A stretch of DNA of 64,000 nucleotides. Origin: Streptomyces ardesiacus. Its GTDB lineage: Bacteria; Actinomycetota; Actinomycetes; Streptomycetales; Streptomycetaceae. The stretch is taken from contig NZ_BEWC01000001.1 of assembly GCF_003112575.1 (NCBI RefSeq), positions 744,001-808,000 on the forward strand. Reading direction: 5' to 3'. Positions 7,747 to 20,263 of the stretch are shown here, piece by piece. Position 1 is the first letter of the stretch. Every line of letters begins with the position of its first letter. The position numbers and the translations under genes were made by a program. Below the pieces are notes generated by a model. The model saw only the letters and a program-made list of their open reading frames with translations, made no database searches and was not told where the DNA came from.

Positions 7747-7837
7747 TCCGTGCTGCACGGGGCGAGCGACGACGTCCTTGTACAAAGCAGCCGCGACCCA
7801 CGGGCAGGACCGTGTGACGCATCACGTCGCTCATCAC
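7747..7837 (-). pseudogene. Frameshifted remnant of a CBS-domain protein
   Basis: Read from 7837 on the minus strand, the frame gives MMSDVMRHTVLPVGRG, the typical start of a stand-alone CBS pair (xVxDVMTxTVVxVGR). After one extra G the next frame continues AALYKDVVARPVQHG and stops. This matches the following F/YKDIV helix. Only about 30 residues remain of an expected 200 or more. The single-base frameshift and the truncation mark it as dead. Confidence 0.6.
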
Positions 7838-8161
7838 ACGCGTACCGCCCCGGCGTCGAACTCCCGATCAGTCCCCCCCGCGCCGCCCCTGACCGCCACC
7901 GTCGCAGCAGAAGGGCGGCGGTGCTTCGGAGCGAGTCCGAGGAGCCCCTCGACCGCGCGGTTCGTCCACCGGCGCCGCACATCGCGATCATCGGCAGGCC
8001 TGTGAGCGGAGCGTTCCCGAGGGCGCGGCGGCCTGTCGGTCTAATGAAGTGAGGCCTCCGCATGACGGTGACCTGCGTGGACTGAGTTGGATGAGACAGG
8101 TCGACTCGGTTCGTTGAGACGAAAGGCCGGAGCCGGCCGTGGGGACTCAGAGGACACCTCG

Positions 8162-8189
8162 GTGGGGCCTCGCTTGCGCGAGGCCCCAC
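8162..8189. terminator. Terminator hairpin downstream of the MDR oxidoreductase
   Basis: A perfect 12-bp stem, GTGGGGCCTCGC (8162-8173) and GCGAGGCCCCAC (8178-8189), with a TTGC tetraloop, just after the stop of the minus-strand gene at 8197. Confidence 0.8.
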
Positions 8190-8196
8190 GACGGGA

Positions 8197-9126
8197 TCAG
8201 ACGGTGAGGACGAGCTTGCCCTGGAGGTGACCGCCGTCGAGCAGCCGGTGCGCGTCGGCGACGCGCTCGAACGGGAACGTCTCCTGCACGTGGACCCGGA
8301 GCCTGCCCTGTTCGACGAGTGCGACGAGACCTCGCAGGGCGACCGGATCGGGGTCGACCGCGATGCCGCTGAAGCGCATGCCGGCCGCCTCGTACCTGGT
8401 GACAAGCTCCGCATCCTCCTCGGCGACCGCGGTCACCAGGTGACCGCCCGGGCGGAGCACGTCGAGCGACCGCTCGACGGTGTCGCCGCCGATCGTGTCG
8501 AGCACGACGTCGATGTCGCGGACCGCCTCGGTGAAGTCGACCGCCGTGTAGTCGATCACCTCGTCGGCGCCGAACCCCTCGACGAACGTCTGCTTGCTCC
8601 CGCTGGCGGTCGCGATCACGTGCGCGCCGAGCGCTTTCGCGATCTGGATCGCGACGTGGCCGACCCCGCCGCCACCGCCGTGGATCAGGACGCGGTCGCC
8701 CTCGCGCACACCGCCGAGGTCGACGAGGCCCTGCCACGCCGTCAGCCCGACGACCGGCAGCGCCGCCGCCTCGACGTGTGAGAGCGACGCCGGCTTGCGT
8801 GCCAGGTGCAACGCCGGCGCCGACACGACCTCGGCGTACGCGCTCGCCGCCCGGGGGAACAGCGGCATCCCGAACACCTCGTCGCCGGGCCTGAACCGCC
8901 ACGTCCCCGGCGCCTCCTCGACCACGCCGCTGATGTCCCAGCCGAGGATGAACGGCGGCCGGCCGATCAGCGGGAACTCGCCGGCGCGCAGGCGCGCCTC
9001 CAGCGGGTTCAGCCCGATCGCCTTGACGCGGACGAGAACCTCGGTCGGGAGGGGCTGGGGCTCGGGCGCGTCCACGATGGTGAGCACCTCGGGACCGCCG
9101 AACGTTTGCTGGGTGATGACTCGCAT
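8197..9126 (-). CDS. NADP-dependent medium-chain oxidoreductase (zinc-independent, quinone-oxidoreductase type)
   Basis: A 309-residue MDR protein. The N-terminal GroES-like half begins MRVITQQTFGGPEVLTIVDA, with LNPLEARLRAG and FILGWDISGVV. The Rossmann half has VLIHGGGGGVGHVAIQIAKALGAHVIATAS. No catalytic or structural zinc cysteines are present, which places it with quinone oxidoreductase/enoyl-reductase-like enzymes. Substrates are probably quinones or unsaturated carbonyls. It is divergent from the HxlR regulator at 9201, a common pairing for stress-induced reductases. It is an intact island between two decayed regions. Confidence 0.92.
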   Translation of the reverse strand: MRVITQQTFGGPEVLTIVDAPEPQPLPTEVLVRVKAIGLNPLEARLRAGEFPLIGRPPFILGWDISGVVEEAPGTWRFRPGDEVFGMPLFPRAASAYAEVVSAPALHLARKPASLSHVEAAALPVVGLTAWQGLVDLGGVREGDRVLIHGGGGGVGHVAIQIAKALGAHVIATASGSKQTFVEGFGADEVIDYTAVDFTEAVRDIDVVLDTIGGDTVERSLDVLRPGGHLVTAVAEEDAELVTRYEAAGMRFSGIAVDPDPVALRGLVALVEQGRLRVHVQETFPFERVADAHRLLDGGHLQGKLVLTV

Positions 9127-9200
9127 GACTCTCCTGGCTTTGGAAGGGGAGAGGACCCAGGCTATGAATGTGACAGGAACCAGCAGGTACCTTTGGCGCC

Positions 9201-9581
9201 ATGAGCGGTTTCGGTCCCGGGGACGCCTTTCTCGCCGACTGTCCGGCGCGTCTTGCGGTCGAGCTGATCGCCGACAAGTGGACGGTGGTCGTGCTCTACG
9301 GCCTCAGCAGGGGTCCGGTGCGCCATGGCGAGCTGATCGACTTGATCGGCGGCATCTCCCGCAAGATGCTCACCCAGACGCTTCGACGGCTCGAGGCACA
9401 TGGACTCATCCGCCGCCACGCCTACGCCGAGGTGCCGCCCCGCGTCGAGTACGAACTCACCCCGCTCGGCGCGACACTGATCGATCCGATCCACATGCTG
9501 ACCGAGTGGGCGAGGGCGAACGGCGACGCAGTGCTCGATGCGCTCGACGCCCACTCCGAGCCGGTCGCCCATAGCGACTGA
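9201..9581 (+). CDS. HxlR-family winged-helix transcriptional regulator
   Basis: A 126-residue HxlR/DUF24 protein. It has the N-terminal Cys (FLADCPARLAVELIADKW), KWTVVVLYGLSRGPVRHGEL, the recognition helix (GISRKMLTQTLRRLEAHGLI), and the wing RVEYELTPLGATL. The single Cys near residue 14 is the position that senses electrophiles or thiol stress in several family members. It is divergent from the MDR reductase with a 74-bp intergenic region, so it probably controls that gene and itself. Confidence 0.92.
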   Translation: MSGFGPGDAFLADCPARLAVELIADKWTVVVLYGLSRGPVRHGELIDLIGGISRKMLTQTLRRLEAHGLIRRHAYAEVPPRVEYELTPLGATLIDPIHMLTEWARANGDAVLDALDAHSEPVAHSD

Positions 9582-9654
9582 GGCCCCCACTACCGAGCTC
9601 GTGCACGGTAAGCGGTGAGGTGTCGAGCACCCGATTGTTGCTCATGGTTGTGTG

Positions 9655-9820
9655 GTGGGGAACACAGCTCGTGCAGCGATCATCAGCGACCGGGGGATCA
9701 CGGGCCTGTCGGCCAATGTGGTCGCCGAACTCGTGGCTGAACGTGGCCCGTTGTGGCACGAACGACACCAGGCCGGCTCGCCTCAAGGCCACGGAAGCGA
9801 GTTGTCGGTGCGGGTGCGAG
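9655..9820 (+). pseudogene. Frameshifted N-terminal fragment of an IS transposase
   Basis: Frame one reads ARAAIISDRGITGLSANVVA, ELVAERGPLWHERHQA, then loses about one base near 9774 and continues in the next frame as RLASRPRKRVVGAGAS. From memory this is the N terminus of a widespread Streptomyces DDE transposase (...GLSADVVAELVAEVGPLWHERHQARLASRPRKRAVGAGA...). All catalytic parts are absent. No terminal inverted repeats could be identified, so the element boundaries are unknown. Confidence 0.65.
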
Positions 9821-9959
9821 CTTGAGCGGCGCTGCATCCCGGCCCAGCGGTGGAGGAGCTGCACCGGCTGATCGGACTCCGCAGCGTCGTTCTCGACTGC
9901 CCTGCCTGTCGCTGGGATCCGGGCCCGACGACAGCCACGGGCCAACCAGAACGCTGCGC

Positions 9960-10350
9960 TCAGCGAAGAGTGAACCCGCTCTGCTTCGCGGCCCCGACAT
10001 CCTGGCTGCCCAGGACGGCGAGCAGTTCCAGCTTCTCCGCCGAGTCGCCGCCCACCGGGGCGGTGAACCACAGCAGCCGCTGCGAACCATCCTCACTCAG
10101 CAGGCTGAGGCAATTGAGTTCTATCGCGCAGAGGTCCGGGTGCATCAGCCTCTTTCGGTCGGCCCGACGTACGGCGACCTCCTGATGAGCCCACAGGTCG
10201 GCGAACTCGCAGCTCGCCGAGACCAGTCGCCGAATCAGTCCGCGCACCTCACTGTCGACGCCACGGCGAGCCGAGACCGCTCGCAGGTCGGCCACGAAGA
10301 CCCGCGACTGGTGATCGTGTTCGTCGGGGTGGTACCGCAGCCGGGCTAAC
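9960..10350 (-). pseudogene. Truncated MmyB-type transcriptional regulator (C-terminal ligand domain only)
   Basis: The frame ending at 9960 reads SRVFVADLRAVSARRGVD, LVSASCEFADLWAHQEVAVR, RLMHPDLCAIELNCLSL and AEKLELLAVLGSQDV. It matches the MmyB-like ligand-binding domain of XRE-family regulators (VA.LR...R.....LV..L...SEEFR.LWA.H.V......K.F.HP..G.L.L..E.L...). The N-terminal XRE HTH and about half of the ligand domain are missing. Upstream sequence (10350-10457) does not resemble the family. Confidence 0.6.
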
Positions 10351-10424
10351 GCAATGCTCCTGTGCGGGACGGCTGCCGGCGCGCGGCACCATGGCGGCAG
10401 TCGATGTGAGCGTGGGGAGTGAGG

Positions 10425-10632
10425 ATGACCGAGGGCAGCGCCGTGGATTTGATTCACCCGGCTGGCGAGGAGAGGTGTCTACTGGTTCGAGTGCTGGGCC
10501 GGCACATGCCTGGAGTGCCGTCCCGGCATGCCTCGACGCGGAGATCGTGGTTGTCGGAAGGTTCGCACAGGGGCGCCTGGAAGTTTGCCTGGCACCGGAC
10601 GATTTGGACTGCTGGTCCGAGGTGCCTGGCCG
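10425..10632 (+). pseudogene. Frameshifted DUF5959-like gene fragment
   Basis: ATG 10425 has a good ribosome binding sequence and opens MTEGSAVDLIHPAGEERCLL, VRVLGRHMPGVPSRH. At about 10530 the frame changes and continues LDAEIVVVGRFAQGRLEVCL, APDDLDCWSEV. Together these resemble the Streptomyces DUF5959 family (....L..L.DAEGNSV.V.VLGR..PGVLP.HD.LDAEI.V...F..G.L.L.L...DLD.W). The C-terminal third is absent. It is an inactivated copy. Confidence 0.55.
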
Positions 10633-10736
10633 CAGGAGGTTGTTGAGGGTCTTCGAGTCGAAGGCATGCTCATGTACAGTGAACAACGCCCCTGACCTGC
10701 AGAAAGCGGCGGGGAGCCGTCACATAGGAGTACAAA

Positions 10737-11156
10737 GTGCTGCGCACTGTTCTCAAGTCCAAGATCCACCGCGCCACCGTCACCCAGGCCGACCTGCACT
10801 ACGTCGGTTCCGTGACCGTCGACGCCGATCTGCTGGACGCCGCCGATCTGCTGCCCGGTGAGCTGGTGCACATCGTGGACATCACCAACGGGGCCCGGCT
10901 CGAGACGTACGTCATCGAGGGCGAGCGCGGGTCCGGGGTGATCGGGATCAACGGGGCCGCGGCCCACCTCGTCCACCCCGGTGACCTGGTGATCCTGATC
11001 AGTTACGCCCAGGTCGACGACGCCGAGGCACGGGCGTTGCGGCCCCGGATCGTGCACGTGGACGGCGAGAACCGTATCGTCGCCCTGGGTGCCGACGCGT
11101 CCGAGCCGGTGCCGGGCTCCGACCAGGAACGCAGCCCGCAGGCCGTGTCGGCCTGA
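10737..11156 (+). CDS. panD: Aspartate 1-decarboxylase (pyruvoyl enzyme)
   Basis: A 139-residue PanD that makes beta-alanine from L-aspartate for pantothenate and coenzyme A. The self-processing site Gly24-Ser25 is present in [11 protein letters not shown]; Ser25 becomes the pyruvoyl group. [14 protein letters not shown] and the [20 protein letters not shown] segment are typical. The GTG start is set by AGGAG 6 nt upstream. The C-terminal 20 residues extend beyond the usual core. No other pantothenate gene is nearby. Confidence 0.96.
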   Translation: MLRTVLKSKIHRATVTQADLHYVGSVTVDADLLDAADLLPGELVHIVDITNGARLETYVIEGERGSGVIGINGAAAHLVHPGDLVILISYAQVDDAEARALRPRIVHVDGENRIVALGADASEPVPGSDQERSPQAVSA

Positions 11157-11205
11157 CGTACCGGTGTACTGACCCGCTGATGGCGCGGGGACGAGGAGCG
11201 TGGCC

Positions 11206-11550
11206 GTGAGTGACATCGAGATCCGTGACGACCGGCCGGCCGGACGGCTGGAGGCGGTTGCGGCCGGGGAGGTCGTCGGACGCATCGAGTACTTCGTGCT
11301 CGACGCACCCGCGCGGGCCCTCGTCCCCGTGCACACGATCGTCGAACCGGCCCACGAGGGCAAAGGCATCGCCGGTTCCCTGGCGCGTGAGCTGTACGGC
11401 ATCGCACGGCGCGAGGGCGTCACGGTCGCGCCGCTGTGCCCGTACGTCGTGAAGTGGGCCGAGCGGCACCCGGACGAGGCGCCCGCCGCCGACCCGGAGC
11501 TGCTGCGCGCGGCGAAGGAATGGCTCGTGGCGCACCCGGACCGGTTCTGA
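11206..11550 (+). CDS. YjdJ-type GNAT N-acetyltransferase
   Basis: A 114-residue minimal GNAT domain of the YjdJ/Gtn1 type. It has strands VGRIEYFVLD and LVPVHTIVEPAHEGKGIAGS (acetyl-CoA P-loop variant EGKGIAGSLARELY) and a final APLCPYVVKWAERHPD motif. The PYV..W...HP signature is distinctive for the small family. GTG 11206 was chosen over GTG 11200 because AGGAG at 11194-11198 then lies 7 nt away. It follows panD by 49 nt on the same strand and may be co-transcribed. Confidence 0.88.
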   Translation: MSDIEIRDDRPAGRLEAVAAGEVVGRIEYFVLDAPARALVPVHTIVEPAHEGKGIAGSLARELYGIARREGVTVAPLCPYVVKWAERHPDEAPAADPELLRAAKEWLVAHPDRF

Positions 11551-11794
11551 CCGGGGACGAGCGGAACGCCGAGGGACGCACGTGCCGGCGCCGCCACACA
11601 TGGCCGCGCCGCCGTGCCGCCGCGCACTCGGCCCCGTGCGCCTTCCCGGACGGGAGCCGCGGTGGTGGCGGGCCCGCCCGGGCCGCCCGGACCCCGGAGG
11701 CTCCTACGGCCGGGTGAGTGGGGTGGCGGCGCTCGGGTAGGCGGGGGACAAGTCCAGAGAGCCGACGTCGACCGACTGGCCGGAGGACAGTGCC

Positions 11795-12103
11795 ATGACG
11801 AACCCGTACCCGGACCCCGTCCCACCCGGGCCGACCCCCGGTCCTACTCCGGGCCCGGACCCGGAGCCACCGCAGCCGCGCCCCGACCCGGCGACGCCGC
11901 CGGTCCCCGGCCCGGAGCCCACCCCTCCGCCCCAGCCCCCGGGTCCCGGCCCGCAGCCGACGCCTCCGCCTCCCGGGCCCGGCCCGCAGCCCCCCGGTCC
12001 GGGGCCCCAGCCGCCGCCCGGTCCGCCGGAGCCCTCCCCGTCGCCGGTCCCGCCGGGGCCCGAGCCCGTGCCGAACCCCGAGCCGGGGCCACCGCTCACC
12101 TGA
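11795..12103 (+). CDS. Proline-rich low-complexity protein, 102 aa
   Basis: An open frame with a GGAGG at 11782-11786 suitably spaced from ATG 11795. It encodes MTNPYPDPVPPGPTPGPTPG followed by PGPxPxPP-type repeats to the end. More than half the residues are Pro, with Gly, Thr, Glu and Gln. No signal peptide or membrane helix is present, so it would be cytoplasmic and disordered. The frame is supported by the ribosome binding sequence, but the low complexity means expression is unproven. The glycine-rich complementary frame is judged a shadow. Confidence 0.5.
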   Translation: MTNPYPDPVPPGPTPGPTPGPDPEPPQPRPDPATPPVPGPEPTPPPQPPGPGPQPTPPPPGPGPQPPGPGPQPPPGPPEPSPSPVPPGPEPVPNPEPGPPLT

Positions 12104-12134
12104 GTGGCCGAGGGCAGGCCGGGCGGGGCGGGTA

Positions 12135-16531
<4,397 letters not shown>

Positions 16532-16759
16532 CGGCTGCTCCTCTGCGTGAGGCGGGGGCGCTGGGCCCGGCGCGGCGAACGGTCGTCATCCATGAACAAC
16601 ACGATGCCGTCCCGGGGTCTTCCCGTCGTCGTCCCTGAGCATTCTTCGCGTCCTACTGCCGATGGAGTACGACGGCCCCGCCGTCCTCCCCTGGGTGGGC
16701 GACTTCCGGCCCCCACCCCTGGTCCGGCGTCCCCGAGGGCCCTGGTAGTACTGCTCTGC

Positions 16760-17605
16760 GTGGACCTCGACCCCGCCCTCGCCGCCCTCCGCCCGCTCGG
16801 CGGCTTCAGCGTCCTGCGCACGTCGCGGCCGCCGTCGCCGTCCGGTCGGCCGGGCGCCGCCGTACCGCTCGTACACGCGTACGCACCCGCACCCGCACCC
16901 GCACGCGCACCCGAGCGCGAGCACATGCCCGAGCGCGGGCACGAGGAAACCGCGCCGGACGGGCACCTCCCGGTCGAGCCGGACCCGTTGGGCCTCCGGG
17001 TGCGGAAGGTCGCCGCCGCACTCGGCGCCGGGGAGACCCGCGTCGCCGCCTCCGTGGCCCACCAGGGGCTGGCCGCCCGCCTGTGGTCGGTGACGCTGGC
17101 CTGCGCCGTCCTCTACGGCGCGGTCCCCGACCTCGATCCGCGCCTGCTGCGCTGGGACCCCGACGCCGGCGCCCCGGACGACCTGTGGCTCGCCGAGGTG
17201 CGTCCGCTGCCGGGGGACACCGCCACGGTCGCGGACGTCGTGCTCGCCGCCCACCTGGCGCCGCTGACCGCCGCCGTGCGCACCCGGTACGGCGTGGCGA
17301 CCGGCCTGCTGTGGGGCAACGCGGCCTCCGCCCTGGCCGGCGCCGGCCGCGAACTGGACCGCTGGGCCCGCCGGGAGGGCCGCGCGGACACCGCCGCCCA
17401 GGTCCGGTCGCTGACCGCGGGACTGCTCGCCCACCCCCGGCTCGCCGGGACCGGCACCCTCGCCGCGGCCGCCGCGGACCTCCCGTTCCGGCGCCGCAGT
17501 TGCTGCCTCTACTACCGGGTGCCCGGGACCGGGGTCTGCGGCGACTGCTGCTTCTCCCGTCCCCCGGGGGCACCGCGCTCTTCCCCCGGCGCCCGCTCTG
17601 GGTGA
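16760..17605 (+). CDS. FhuF-like (2Fe-2S)-binding ferric-siderophore reductase-like protein
   Basis: About 281 residues. The diagnostic feature is the C-terminal RRSCCLYYRVPGTGVCGDCC, the C-C-x10-C-x2-C [2Fe-2S] ligand set of FhuF-type ferric siderophore reductases. The preceding helical domain (VRKVAAALGAGETRVAASVA...GLLWGNAASALAGAGREL) also fits. It probably releases iron from imported siderophores in the cytoplasm. GTG 16760 is a tentative start. The frame is open further upstream, no clear ribosome binding site was seen, and a Pro/Ala-rich segment at residues 25-60 makes the N terminus uncertain. Confidence 0.8.
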   Translation: MDLDPALAALRPLGGFSVLRTSRPPSPSGRPGAAVPLVHAYAPAPAPARAPEREHMPERGHEETAPDGHLPVEPDPLGLRVRKVAAALGAGETRVAASVAHQGLAARLWSVTLACAVLYGAVPDLDPRLLRWDPDAGAPDDLWLAEVRPLPGDTATVADVVLAAHLAPLTAAVRTRYGVATGLLWGNAASALAGAGRELDRWARREGRADTAAQVRSLTAGLLAHPRLAGTGTLAAAAADLPFRRRSCCLYYRVPGTGVCGDCCFSRPPGAPRSSPGARSG

Positions 17606-17642
17606 CCATGTGGGAACCAGCCGCCGAGACGGGAGGTTCCGG

Positions 17643-18806
17643 GTGCGCGTGGGACTGCTGACCCGTGAGTTCCCGCCGGACGTGTACGGCGGCGCCGGAG
17701 TCCACGTCGAGTTCCTCGCCCGGGAACTCGCCCGACTCGTCGACCTGGACGTGCACAGCTGGGGCGAGGGACGCACCGACGGCGTGCTGCGGCACCGCCC
17801 CTGGCAGGTGCTGGACGGCGCCAACGACGCGCTGCGCACCTTCTCCGTGGACCTCGCCATGGCCGCCGCCCTCGAAGGGCGCGAGCTGGTGCACTCCCAC
17901 ACCTGGTACGCCAACCTCGGCGGCCACCTCGCCAAGCTGCTGTACGGCGTCCCGCACGTCGTGACCGCCCACTCCCTGGAGCCCCTGCGGCCCTGGAAGG
18001 CCGAGCAACTCGGCGGCGGCTACGCCCTGTCCGGCTGGGCCGAGCGCACCGCCGTCGAGGCGGCCGACGCGGTGGTCGCCGTGTCCGGTGCGATGCGGGA
18101 CGACATCCTCGGCTGCTACCCGGCGCTCGACGCCTCCCGGGTCCACGTCGTGCACAACGGCATCGACACCCGGCTCTACCGGCCCGACCCCGAGACGGAC
18201 GTGCTGGACCGGATCGGCCTGGACCGCTCCCGCCCGTACGTCCTGTTCGTCGGGCGCATCACCCGCCAGAAGGGCGTGCCCCACCTGCTGCGCGCGGTGC
18301 GGGACGTCGATCCGGCCGCGCAGGTCGTGCTGTGCGCGGGTGCCCCCGACACCCCGGAGATCGACCGGGAGTTCCGCGACCTGTTCGCCGGGCTGAGCCG
18401 GGCCCGCGAGGGCGTGCACTGGCTGCCGCGCATGCTGCCGCGTTCCGAGGTGATCCAGCTCCTGACCCACGCCGCCGTCTTCGTCTGCCCGTCCGTGTAC
18501 GAGCCCCTCGGCATCGTCAACCTGGAGGCGATGGCCTGCGGCACCCCCGTGGTGGCCTCCCGGGTGGGCGGCATCCCCGAGGTCGTGGCCGACGGCGAAA
18601 CGGGGGTACTCGTGGCGTACGAGGGTGTCGGGGACGACGACTTCGAGGCGGCGCTCGCGCACGCACTGGACTCCGTCCTCGGCGACCCGGACACCGCCCG
18701 GCGGATGGGCGCGGCGGGCCGGGCGCGCGCGGTCGAGGAGTTCGGCTGGGAGGCGGTCGCGCGGCGCACCGTCCGGCTGTACGAGGAGATCCTCAAGCGG
18801 GCTTAG
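17643..18806 (+). CDS. glgA: Glycogen synthase / alpha-maltose-1-phosphate synthase (GT4)
   Basis: A 387-residue GT4 glycosyltransferase of the actinobacterial GlgA/GlgM type. It has MRVGLLTREFPPDVYGGAGVHVEFLAREL, HSHTWYANLGG, VVTAHSLEPLRPW, VHNGIDTRLYRP, the RITRQKGVPHLL strand, and the nucleotide-sugar site VYEPLGIVNLEAMACGTPVV. In mycobacteria and streptomycetes this enzyme transfers glucose from ADP-glucose to glucose 1-phosphate, giving maltose 1-phosphate for GlgE. GTG 17643 follows GGGAGG. It is followed by glgC, which supplies ADP-glucose. Confidence 0.93.
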   Translation: MRVGLLTREFPPDVYGGAGVHVEFLARELARLVDLDVHSWGEGRTDGVLRHRPWQVLDGANDALRTFSVDLAMAAALEGRELVHSHTWYANLGGHLAKLLYGVPHVVTAHSLEPLRPWKAEQLGGGYALSGWAERTAVEAADAVVAVSGAMRDDILGCYPALDASRVHVVHNGIDTRLYRPDPETDVLDRIGLDRSRPYVLFVGRITRQKGVPHLLRAVRDVDPAAQVVLCAGAPDTPEIDREFRDLFAGLSRAREGVHWLPRMLPRSEVIQLLTHAAVFVCPSVYEPLGIVNLEAMACGTPVVASRVGGIPEVVADGETGVLVAYEGVGDDDFEAALAHALDSVLGDPDTARRMGAAGRARAVEEFGWEAVARRTVRLYEEILKRA

Positions 18807-18855
18807 GCCGCCCCGCCCGGGGCGGCCGGGGTGAACGAGGGTGAGGGGAGCGGCC

Positions 18856-20076
18856 ATGCGTCGTGGAGGTCCTTCGGTGCTCGGCATCGTCCTGGCGGGC
18901 GGAGAGGGCAAGCGCCTGATGCCCCTGACCGCGGACCGCGCCAAACCCGCGGTCACCTTCGGCGGCACCTACCGGCTGGTCGACTTCGTGCTGTCCAACC
19001 TGGTCAACGCCGACATCCTGCGGATCTGCGTGCTCACCCAGTACAAGTCGCACTCCCTGGACCGGCACATCACCACCACCTGGCGGATGTCCAGCCTGCT
19101 CGGCAACTACGTCACCCCGGTCCCCGCCCAGCAGCGCCTCGGTCCGCGCTGGTTCCTGGGCAGCGCCGACGCGATCCTGCAGTCCCTGAACCTGGTCCAC
19201 GACGAACAGCCCGAGTACGTCGCCGTCTTCGGCGCCGACCACGTGTACCGGATGGACCCGCGCCAGATGCTGGCCCAGCACATCGAGTCCGGTGCGGGCG
19301 TCACCGTCGCCGGGATACGGGTCCCGCGTGCCGAGTCGCCGTCCTTCGGCGTGATCACCCCGGGCTCCGACGGGCAGACGGTCGCCGGATTCCTGGAGAA
19401 GCCCGCCGACCCTCCGGGCCTCGCCGACGACCCCGGGTGCGTCTTCGCCTCGATGGGCAACTACGTCTTCACCACCAAGGCCCTCGTCGAGGCACTGCAG
19501 CGGGACGCCGAGGACGCGGACTCCGTGCACGACATGGGCGGTTCGATCCTGCCCCAGCTCACGGACAGGGGGGAGGCGGCGCTGTACGACTTCAGCGCCA
19601 ACCACGTGCCGGGGGAGACCTCCCGGGACCAGGGGTACTGGCGGGACGTGGGCACGCTGGACGCCTACTACGACGCCCACATGGACCTGATCGCCGAGCG
19701 GCCCGCGTTCAACCTCTACAACCGCGACTGGCCGGTCTACACCCACTCCACCCAGCTCTCGCCCGCCCGCTTCAACGCCGGCGGCATCGCGGGCGAGTCG
19801 ATCGTCAGCGCGGGCTGCCTGATCCGGGGGCAGGTGACCCGGTCCGTGCTGTCCCCGGGCGTGGTGGTCGACCCCGGGGCGGTCGTGCAGGGCTCGGTGC
19901 TCCACGACAACGTGCACGTCGGCCGGGGCGCGGTGGTGCGCGGAGCGGTGCTGGACAAGAACGTACAGGTGCCGCCGGGGGCGACGATCGGCGTCAACCC
20001 GCAGCGGGACGGCGAGTTGTACACCGTCTCCAAGGGCGGCGTGATCGCGCTGGGCAAGGGGCAGCGGGTGCCGTGA
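18856..20076 (+). CDS. glgC: Glucose-1-phosphate adenylyltransferase
   Basis: A 406-residue ADP-glucose pyrophosphorylase that converts glucose 1-phosphate and ATP to ADP-glucose. The N-terminal nucleotidyltransferase domain has [20 protein letters not shown] and [30 protein letters not shown] is at the active site. The C-terminal left-handed beta-helix ([20 protein letters not shown]...GAVVQGSVL) is typical. ATG 18856 is preferred over GTG 18841 because GAGGGGAG lies 5 nt upstream. It forms a two-gene unit with glgA. Confidence 0.96.
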   Translation: MRRGGPSVLGIVLAGGEGKRLMPLTADRAKPAVTFGGTYRLVDFVLSNLVNADILRICVLTQYKSHSLDRHITTTWRMSSLLGNYVTPVPAQQRLGPRWFLGSADAILQSLNLVHDEQPEYVAVFGADHVYRMDPRQMLAQHIESGAGVTVAGIRVPRAESPSFGVITPGSDGQTVAGFLEKPADPPGLADDPGCVFASMGNYVFTTKALVEALQRDAEDADSVHDMGGSILPQLTDRGEAALYDFSANHVPGETSRDQGYWRDVGTLDAYYDAHMDLIAERPAFNLYNRDWPVYTHSTQLSPARFNAGGIAGESIVSAGCLIRGQVTRSVLSPGVVVDPGAVVQGSVLHDNVHVGRGAVVRGAVLDKNVQVPPGATIGVNPQRDGELYTVSKGGVIALGKGQRVP

Positions 20077-20087
20077 CGGAGGGGCGA

Positions 20088-20137
20088 CGGCCCCGGGGCG
20101 CGCGGGGGACGCGATCCGCGTGCGGCGCCCGGGGCCG
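20088..20137. terminator. Terminator hairpin after glgC
   Basis: CGGCCCCGGGGCGC (20088-20101) pairs with GCGCCCGGGGCCG (20125-20137) with a single-base bulge and a 23-nt loop, 11 nt after the glgC stop. Confidence 0.65.
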
Positions 20138-20197
20138 TTGTCATGTCCCTGGACGTCAAGCGGAATCCGTGCTGTCATGCCACTGCACATCCGCCGT

Positions 20198-20222
20198 TAC
20201 ATCGATGTATGACATCGATGTC
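20198..20222. promoter_or_regulatory. Tandem 12-bp palindromes upstream of the GH2 gene
   Basis: TACATCGATGTA (20198-20209) and GACATCGATGTC (20211-20222) are perfect palindromes with the same ACATCGATGT core, 13 bp centre to centre, ending 41 bp before the GTG start. This looks like a double operator for a dimeric regulator of carbohydrate genes. The regulator is not in the immediate vicinity. Confidence 0.6.
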
Positions 20223-20263
20223 CTGAGCCATTCGGCCACCACCCGTTCTCGAGGAGAGGGTCA

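Larger units (their letters stand above)
6968..8196. other. 1.2-kb region without intact genes
   Basis: Apart from two hairpins and the two gene remnants listed separately (PPOX at about 7470-7742 and CBS at about 7747-7837), I see no supported gene. The stretches 7085-7465 and 7845-8160 contain only shadow frames with atypical amino-acid composition. Confidence 0.6.
9582..10736. other. 1.15-kb region of gene remnants before panD
   Basis: No intact gene. Three recognisable fragments are annotated separately: a transposase N-terminal piece, an MmyB-type regulator C-terminal piece, and a DUF5959 piece. The rest shows nothing supported. It includes AGGAG at 10727-10731, just upstream of panD. 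Confidence 0.7.

Noticed and set aside
11704..12099. Glycine-rich minus-strand ORF opposite the proline-rich gene
   Set aside because: It is the complement of Pro-rich codons (GGC/GGG opposite GCC/CCC) and has no ribosome binding site, so it is a shadow frame.
16660..16750. Short frame beginning MEYDGPAVLPWVGDF upstream of the FhuF-like gene
   Set aside because: Only about 28 codons, no ribosome binding sequence, and it does not continue into the FhuF-like frame; leader-peptide status cannot be supported.
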